Origin: Mycobacteriales bacterium
Lineage (GTDB): Bacteria > Actinomycetota > Actinomycetes > Mycobacteriales > CADCTP01
DNA length: 53,070 nucleotides
NCBI GenBank assembly: GCA_035995165.1
Contig: DASYKU010000160.1
Coordinates: 1 to 53,070, forward strand
Direction: 5' to 3'
Every line of letters begins with the position of its first letter. Within the stretch, counting starts at the first letter, position 1. The translations under genes and the position numbers were made by a program. This document shows positions 48,167 through 53,070 of this stretch, piece after piece. The notes below the pieces were generated by a model, which did no database searches, had not been told where the DNA came from, and saw nothing but the letters and a program-made list of their open reading frames with translations.

Positions 48167-49390
48167 GTGCCGCGCATTCCGCCGTTCGTGGGAGATCGCC
48201 TGGAACCGACCCTGCACCCCGGTCAGCTCGGTGCCGCGCTCGCGGCCGGGCTGCCCGACGCGCTGGACGAGATCGCCATCCTGTTCCGGGACAAATGGCC
48301 GGCCTTCGCCCGGTTCCTGGACGAGGACCGGGCCGAGGTGCTCGGCGCGATCGAGGGGCCCACGATCGAGCTGGTGGCCCGGGCCGAGAGCGGGGTCGCC
48401 GCCGACCAGCTGGCCGAGCTGCCCACGCTGGTCACGCTGCTGTTCACCGAGGTCGGCGCCGCGCAGTGCCGGGAGGGGCGGCACCTGTCCGACCTGCTCG
48501 CCGCGTACCGGGTCGCGGCCCGGGTCGGCTGGCGGCACCTGGGCCGGATCGCGACCGCCTCCGGCGCCTCCGCGCAGACCCTGGCTTCGCTCGCCGACGA
48601 GATGTTCGTGCTGGTCGACGCGCTGGCCTCGGCCACCGCGGACGGGTACGTGGCCGAGCACGCCGAGCAGGCCAGCAGCCGGGAACGGCAGCGCGAGGAG
48701 CTGGCCGAGCTGCTGCTGGCCGACCGGGCCAGCTCGGCCGCGATCCGGGCCGGGGCCGCCCGCTGCGGCTGGCGGCTGCCCGGCACGGCCGCGCTGGTGC
48801 TGGTCGACGCGGACGACCCGGGGGCCGCGGCCGTCCCCCGCCGGCTCGGCCCGGACAGCCTGCCGGTGCGCTGGGGCAGCCTGCTGGGCGCGATCGTCCC
48901 GGACGCGGCCGGCCCCGGGCAGCGCGACCGGATCATCGCCGCGCTGGAGGACGTGCGGGCCGTGGTCAGTCCGGCGGTGCCGCTGGACAAGCTGCCGGCC
49001 GCGGGCCGGATCACCGAGACCGCCGTACGGCTGCGGCGCTCGGGCGTGCTGGTCGGCGACCCTTTGTTCGTCGATGAGCATCTGGACACGATCATCGTGC
49101 ACCGCGACCGGGACCTGCTCGCGGTGCTGCGGCGACGCAGCCTGACTCCGTTGGACGGGCGCCCGGCCGGGGCCCGGCGCCGGCTGGAGGAGACGCTGGC
49201 GGCCTGGCTGCGGCACGGCGGCGACGGTGGCGCCGTCGCGGCCGAGCTGCACATCCACCCCCAGACCGTCCGCTACCGCCTCAAGCAGCTGCGCGAGGCG
49301 TTCGGGCCGGCGCTGGACGACGACCCCGACACCCGGCTGCGGCTCACCCTGGCACTGGCCTGGGGCCCTCCTCGCGAGGACCCGAGCTGA
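48167..49390 (+). CDS. PucR/CdaR-type helix-turn-helix regulator
   Basis: A 407-residue regulator. The N-terminal 170 residues are a helical sensory region (HLSDLLAAYRVAARVGWRHL and a GRIATASGASAQTLASLADE helix). A GGDEF-like/PucR middle domain follows (about 200-330). The C-terminal PucR HTH contains RRRLEETLAAWLRHGGDGGA and AELHIHPQTVRYRLKQLREA (about 368-387). It is divergent from the hopanoid operon across 113 bp, so it is the best candidate for its regulator. GTG 48167 is preferred over ATG 48059, which would overlap the hpnC start. Its last 47 bases overlap the converging PAP2-fusion gene. Confidence 0.88.
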   Translation: MPRIPPFVGDRLEPTLHPGQLGAALAAGLPDALDEIAILFRDKWPAFARFLDEDRAEVLGAIEGPTIELVARAESGVAADQLAELPTLVTLLFTEVGAAQCREGRHLSDLLAAYRVAARVGWRHLGRIATASGASAQTLASLADEMFVLVDALASATADGYVAEHAEQASSRERQREELAELLLADRASSAAIRAGAARCGWRLPGTAALVLVDADDPGAAAVPRRLGPDSLPVRWGSLLGAIVPDAAGPGQRDRIIAALEDVRAVVSPAVPLDKLPAAGRITETAVRLRRSGVLVGDPLFVDEHLDTIIVHRDRDLLAVLRRRSLTPLDGRPAGARRRLEETLAAWLRHGGDGGAVAAELHIHPQTVRYRLKQLREAFGPALDDDPDTRLRLTLALAWGPPREDPS

Positions 49391-51335
49391 CCCCGTCCTC
49401 CCCACCCGTCCAGTAGGACGGGGACCGGTCGGCCGCCGCGGCGAACTCGGCCCGCAGGGCGGCGCCGATCGTCGCGGCCGGCGCCAGCGCCGGGTCCACC
49501 TCGATCCCGACGCAGAGCTTCCCGTTCCAGGTCAGCGTGCCGACCGCGACCGCGGTCCCGGGCGCGAGCGGGACCAGCGGGAAGACCGCCTCGATCGGCG
49601 GTCCGCCGAGCGAGAGCCGGGCCCGCGGCCCGGGCATGCAGGACACGATCGCGCCGAACGTGCCCCGCCCGTAGACGGCCTTGGCGATCAGGCGGTGCAG
49701 CGGCGCCGGCAGCAGGCCGAGCACCTTCTGCACGGCCCGGGCCGCGGCCGGGCGGCCGCTCGCGGACAGCGCCGCGATCTGCTCGGCCAGCTCGGCCGGG
49801 GCCGGCCGGGTGCCCGGCGCGACCGGGACGTCGATCAGGATCGTGCCGGTCCGGTTGCCCTCGGCGGGGCCACCGGCCTGGCGGGTGGTCAGCGGCATCG
49901 AGACCCGCAGCAGCCCGGTCCGCTCCGAGACCGTGCCGAGCGCGCCGGCCAGCATCGACAGCAGCAGGTCCGGTACGCCGGCCCGCTGCCGCCGGGCCGC
50001 CGCCCGCACCTGGGCCAGCGGCAGCACCACGGTCGCGAACTCGTGCCCGCCGCCGGCGGGCAGCCGCAGCCGGCCCCGGCCGCGGACCGTGTCGGCGGCC
50101 AGCCCGGCCACCCCGGCCACGGTCCGCAGCGTCCCGGGCGGGGCGGCGACCGGACCGAGCAGCCCGTGGCTCTCGAAACGCGGCTTGAGGATCGACAACG
50201 CGCCGGTGACCAGCCCGACGCCGTCGGCGCAGACGTGGTGCGCGAGCAGGATCGCCACCCCGCGGCCGTCCGGCAGCGCGGCCCCGACCATCCGCCAGAG
50301 CGGGCGGTCGCGGGGCAGCCGCATCGCCGCCAGCCGGCCGATCAGCGCGTCCAGCTCCATGCCCTCGAAGCCGAGCGTGCGGGAGTCGACCACGTGCCAG
50401 GACCAGTCCAGGTCGTCCACCGGCTGCCAGCGCCACTTGTGCAGCACCGAGCGGCGGGTGAGCTTCTGGTCGAAGCGCGGCAGCTCCGGCAGCGCCTCCC
50501 GCAGCACGTCCTGCAGCGCGGTCATCGACGGCGGCGCCTGCAGGTGCACCGCGCCGCCGACCACCTGGGGCGCGTCCAGCGTCTCGACGTGCAGGAAGAA
50601 CGCGTCCGCGGGCGGCACCAGCCGGGCCCCCGGCACCGGCCGGCCGACCACGGCGACGCAGAGCGCGGCCAGCCCGAGGCCGGCCACCGCGTCCAGCACG
50701 TAGTGGTTACCGGTGGCCACGATGACCACGAACGTGAGCAGCACGTGCGCCGCGCTGATCAGCTGCAGCCACCAGTGGTGACCGAGCCAGGCGAGCACCG
50801 CGCTGACCCACACCGCCCAGGCGAAGTGCAGCGACGGCATCGCCGCGAGCTGGTTGGCCTGGTCGCCGACGGGTGATCCCCACGACCCCCAAGTCTGGCC
50901 CAGCCGGACGGTGTCCACGAACCCCTGGTCCGGCACCAGCCGCGGCGGCGCCGTCGGCCAGAACCCGAAGCAGCTGATCGCGATGACGTTGAGCAGCACG
51001 AACGAGTTGCGGGCCGGGCGGTAGTGGTCCGGCCGCCGGACCAGCAGGTAGATCAGCATCGCCAGCGCGCTGATCACGTACGTCGTGGCGTACTCGTAGT
51101 TGGCCAGCATGACCAGCGTGCGGTGCGGGTGCAGGGCGGCGTTGAACCAGGGCTCGACGTCGATCCAGAGGTCGCGCTCCAGGCCGTACACGATCCCGGC
51201 GTGGTCGACGGCGGCCGCGTACCGGCCCGGTCCACCCAGGTGGGAGACGACCAGGTAGTAGGCGAAGACGGCAAGGCCGATACCCAGCTCGGCCCGTCCT
51301 CGGGGCCGGGCTTGCGCGCCCCGGCTCGTCCCCAT
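49344..51335 (-). CDS. PAP2/inositolphosphotransferase - wax ester synthase/DGAT fusion
   Basis: A 663-residue two-domain protein. Residues about 1-235 are a membrane domain with six helices and the PAP2-type motifs AMPSLHFAWAV (165-175) and TGNHYVLDAVAG (208-219), close to Aur1/inositolphosphotransferase-like proteins. Residues about 240-640 form a wax ester synthase/diacylglycerol acyltransferase domain, starting PPADAFFLHVETLDAPQVVG, with RPLWRM and the catalytic HHVCADG (366-372). The joined activities suggest removal or exchange of a phosphate head group, then acylation. The exact substrates are unknown. The ATG at 51335 is clear. The C-terminus beyond about 640 is polar and overlaps the PucR gene. 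Confidence 0.9.
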   Translation of the reverse strand: MGTSRGAQARPRGRAELGIGLAVFAYYLVVSHLGGPGRYAAAVDHAGIVYGLERDLWIDVEPWFNAALHPHRTLVMLANYEYATTYVISALAMLIYLLVRRPDHYRPARNSFVLLNVIAISCFGFWPTAPPRLVPDQGFVDTVRLGQTWGSWGSPVGDQANQLAAMPSLHFAWAVWVSAVLAWLGHHWWLQLISAAHVLLTFVVIVATGNHYVLDAVAGLGLAALCVAVVGRPVPGARLVPPADAFFLHVETLDAPQVVGGAVHLQAPPSMTALQDVLREALPELPRFDQKLTRRSVLHKWRWQPVDDLDWSWHVVDSRTLGFEGMELDALIGRLAAMRLPRDRPLWRMVGAALPDGRGVAILLAHHVCADGVGLVTGALSILKPRFESHGLLGPVAAPPGTLRTVAGVAGLAADTVRGRGRLRLPAGGGHEFATVVLPLAQVRAAARRQRAGVPDLLLSMLAGALGTVSERTGLLRVSMPLTTRQAGGPAEGNRTGTILIDVPVAPGTRPAPAELAEQIAALSASGRPAAARAVQKVLGLLPAPLHRLIAKAVYGRGTFGAIVSCMPGPRARLSLGGPPIEAVFPLVPLAPGTAVAVGTLTWNGKLCVGIEVDPALAPAATIGAALRAEFAAAADRSPSYWTGGEDGVSSGPREEGPRPVPG

Positions 51336-51443
51336 CAGTTCTGCTTACTACGGCGGACCCGAAAACCTTCCCGAGCGGCCGCGAAACGCCGTGTGACGTA
51401 CCCGGCACGACACGACTCGGGATTACTGAGGACAATCCTGGGT

Positions 51444-52469
51444 GTGCTGGCGATCGTCATCCTCCTCGCGCTGATCGCCGCGTTCCTGTACGCGCTGTCC
51501 GAGTACCTCCAGCAGCGGGCCGCGTGGCGCAGCGCGACCCCGGCCGACACCGACTCGGACGACGACCGGGCGGCGCGCCTGCTGGCCGAGGCCGGGGCGG
51601 CCGGCCGGGCGCTGCGCCGGATGGCCAAGGAGCGGGTCTGGTTCTTCGGCTGGGGCCTCGGCACGCTGGCGTTCTTCGTCCAGGCCGCCGCGCTGAACCT
51701 CGGGTCCGTCTCGGTGGTCCAGTCGCTGCAGGTGACCACGTTGATCTTCACGCTGCCGCTGGCCGGGATCGGGCAGACGATCCGGCCGCGGGCCCGGGAC
51801 TGGATCGGCGCCGGCACGATCGCGGTCGGGCTGGCGGTCTTCCTGGCCGTGCGCGGGGTGGAGCCAGGCGCGTCCCAGGCCCACCGGGGCCGGCTGCTGC
51901 TCCTGCTGTTCGCGCTGGCCGGGACCGTGCTCGTGCTGGCCGCGGCGGGCGCGCTGCGGTCCGGGCCGATCCGGGCGACGCTGTTCGCGAGCGCGGCCGG
52001 GGTGTCCCTGGCGGCGACCGCGAGCATGGTCAAGCTCACCTCCGACGACCTGGTCAAGCACGGCATCGCCTACACCGCCACCGACTGGCCCGGGTACGCG
52101 CTGGCGCTCGGCACCGCGGTCGGCGTGATCCTGCAGCAGGTCGCGTTCACCTCGGGTCGGCTCCCCGTCGCGGCGACCGCCATGACCATCGCGAATCCCG
52201 TCGTCGGGACCGCGCTGGCGGTGATCGGCTTCAACGAGGGGCTGCCGACCAGCGCCGGCGGACTGGCCGGGCTGGCGGTCGGCGCCGCGCTGGTCTGCGC
52301 CGGGGTGTACGTGCTGGCCCACTCGCCGCTGCTGGCCGAGCCGCTGCCCGACCCGGGCGAGCTCGCCGGTGGCGAGTCCGACGGCGCGTCCGACGGCGCT
52401 GATCCGCCGAGCGGCGAGGGCCGCCCGGGCGACATAGGGTCCGCCCGTGACCGGAGACTGGCGCACTGA
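51444..52469 (+). CDS. DMT-type multi-spanning membrane protein
   Basis: A 341-residue membrane protein with about nine hydrophobic segments and the EamA/DMT pattern of paired helices (VWFFGWGLGTLAFFVQAAAL, SVVQSLQVTTLIFTLPLAGI and ATAMTIANPVVGTALAVIGF). A charged cytoplasmic loop after the first helix contains TPADTDSDDDRAARLLAEAG. Actinobacterial proteins of this kind are annotated as DMT-family transporters without known substrate. The GTG at 51444 has GAGGA about 11 bases upstream; an in-frame GTG at 51393 is an alternative. The last 23 bases overlap the start of the next gene, so they are probably co-transcribed. The acidic C-terminal tail is low complexity. Confidence 0.8.
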   Translation: MLAIVILLALIAAFLYALSEYLQQRAAWRSATPADTDSDDDRAARLLAEAGAAGRALRRMAKERVWFFGWGLGTLAFFVQAAALNLGSVSVVQSLQVTTLIFTLPLAGIGQTIRPRARDWIGAGTIAVGLAVFLAVRGVEPGASQAHRGRLLLLLFALAGTVLVLAAAGALRSGPIRATLFASAAGVSLAATASMVKLTSDDLVKHGIAYTATDWPGYALALGTAVGVILQQVAFTSGRLPVAATAMTIANPVVGTALAVIGFNEGLPTSAGGLAGLAVGAALVCAGVYVLAHSPLLAEPLPDPGELAGGESDGASDGADPPSGEGRPGDIGSARDRRLAH

Positions 52470-53070
52470 GCTGCCGCTGACCCGGTCCACCGCCGGGACG
52501 GTGCTGCGGGCGGTGCACGCGGCCGGGGAGCTCGACCTGCCCCTCCCGGGCTCCGGCCGCACGCTCGCGCGGTGGACCGCGCTGGCCGAGCTGGCCGCCG
52601 CCGACCTCAGCCTCGGCCGGCTGGCCGAGGCCCACGCCGACGCGGTCGCGATCCTGGCCGAGCTGGGCGGGCCGCCCGCGGTCGGGCTCTGGGGCGTCTG
52701 GGCCGCGGAGCCGCCGACCGCCCGGGTGGTCGCCGGGCGGTCCGGGTCCGGCTGGCGGCTGTCCGGCACGAAGGCCTGGTGCTCCGGGGCCGAGATCCTG
52801 GACCGGGCCCTGGTCACCGCGCACGCCGGCGACGAGCGGCGGCTGTTCGCCCTCGACGTGGCCGCGATCGTCCCGGACCCGGCCAGCTGGCCGGCGGTCG
52901 GCCTGGCCGCGACCGGAACCGTCACGATCACCCTGGACGCGGTGCCGGGCATCGCGGTCGGCGGCCCGGGGGCGTACCTGGACCGGCCCGGCTTCTGGCA
53001 CGGCGCCGCCGGCCTGGCCGCGGCCTGGTACGGCGGCGCGCTCGGCGCCGCCCGGCTGCTGCTGGCCGCG
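52447..53070 (+). CDS. acyl-CoA dehydrogenase-like protein, 3' end beyond window
   Basis: An open frame from GTG 52447 runs without a stop to the window edge, giving at least 208 residues. The order of elements fits an acyl-CoA dehydrogenase-like flavoprotein: a helical N-terminal region (LARWTALAELAAADLSLGRL and EAHADAVAILAELGG), a middle beta-domain with GWRLSGTKAWCSGAEILDRA (the usual Gly-x-Lys-x-Trp-x-Ser-Gly pattern) and ALVTAH, and the start of the C-terminal helices (GLAAAWYGGALGAARLLLAA). Catalytic residues would lie outside the window. It overlaps the DMT gene by 23 bases. Confidence 0.75.
   Translation, partial: MTGDWRTELPLTRSTAGTVLRAVHAAGELDLPLPGSGRTLARWTALAELAAADLSLGRLAEAHADAVAILAELGGPPAVGLWGVWAAEPPTARVVAGRSGSGWRLSGTKAWCSGAEILDRALVTAHAGDERRLFALDVAAIVPDPASWPAVGLAATGTVTITLDAVPGIAVGGPGAYLDRPGFWHGAAGLAAAWYGGALGAARLLLAA

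Noticed and set aside
1-53070. tRNA, rRNA, insertion sequences, integrases and attachment sites
   Set aside because: No TTCGA-type tRNA arm with cloverleaf context, rRNA signature, transposase motif or flanking duplication was seen on either strand.

Overview
The window is a stretch of a very GC-rich (about 73-75%) actinobacterial chromosome. GTG starts are frequent, ATGA/GTGA overlaps join many genes, and the third codon position is strongly GC. Several gene types are typical of Actinomycetota: a complete hopanoid operon, a SARP/AfsR-type regulator, an ECF42 sigma factor with its DGPF/YCII partner, a TPR-CHAT protein and a DUF6069 protein. A Frankiales- or Cryptosporangiales-like soil actinobacterium would fit, but genus cannot be read from the sequence. 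No rRNA, tRNA, insertion sequence, phage gene or CRISPR array was seen.

Layout. 1-11 kb is ordinary accessory metabolism and transport: an MMPL exporter, an aldehyde dehydrogenase, a frame-disrupted ECF sigma relic, a questin-oxidase-like protein, an orphan DppC-type permease, an ABC-F ATPase, a methyltransferase, and a coupled 3-hydroxybutyrate dehydrogenase / alpha-beta hydrolase pair. 11-19 kb holds a tandem SagB-type nitroreductase and then the most unusual block: ECF sigma factor, small carboxypeptidase-regulatory-like protein, cytoplasmic subtilisin (S8) with intact catalytic residues, TPR-CHAT caspase-like protein and a polytopic membrane protein. Two families of protease sit back to back there and appear to share one short divergent promoter region. 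19-23.3 kb is a complete sugar ABC importer operon with a readable promoter and a LacI-like operator. 23.6-25.7 kb is a three-gene operon built on duplicated YbjQ domains. 26-28.5 kb is a Tat-exported PHP phosphoesterase with a coupled protein of unknown function.

28.8-37.5 kb contains a nitronate monooxygenase, a lone pcaB-type lyase, DUF6069, the ECF42 pair and a 1139-residue SARP-NB-ARC-TPR regulator. 37.7-39.6 kb has a small membrane protein and a short-chain dehydrogenase embedded in tandem repeats. 40-48 kb is the hopanoid operon hpnC-hpnD-hpnE-polyprenyl synthase-shc-hpnG-hpnH, in which every junction is a 4-base start/stop overlap. It builds squalene from farnesyl diphosphate, cyclises it to hopene and begins side-chain attachment. 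A PucR-type regulator diverges from it. The right end has a PAP2/wax-ester-synthase fusion, a DMT-type membrane protein and the start of an acyl-CoA-dehydrogenase-like gene.

Two themes cross the window. First, at least seven unrelated minisatellites (40, 27-28, 27, 17, 14, 12 and 9 bp periods) lie in gene tails, linkers or gaps. One of them expands HpnG by about 90 Gly-Ser-Ala residues. Second, several short relics (ECF sigma, LuxR HTH, antiporter tail, two small ORFs) show single-base frame changes. These are either true decay or G/C-run sequencing errors.
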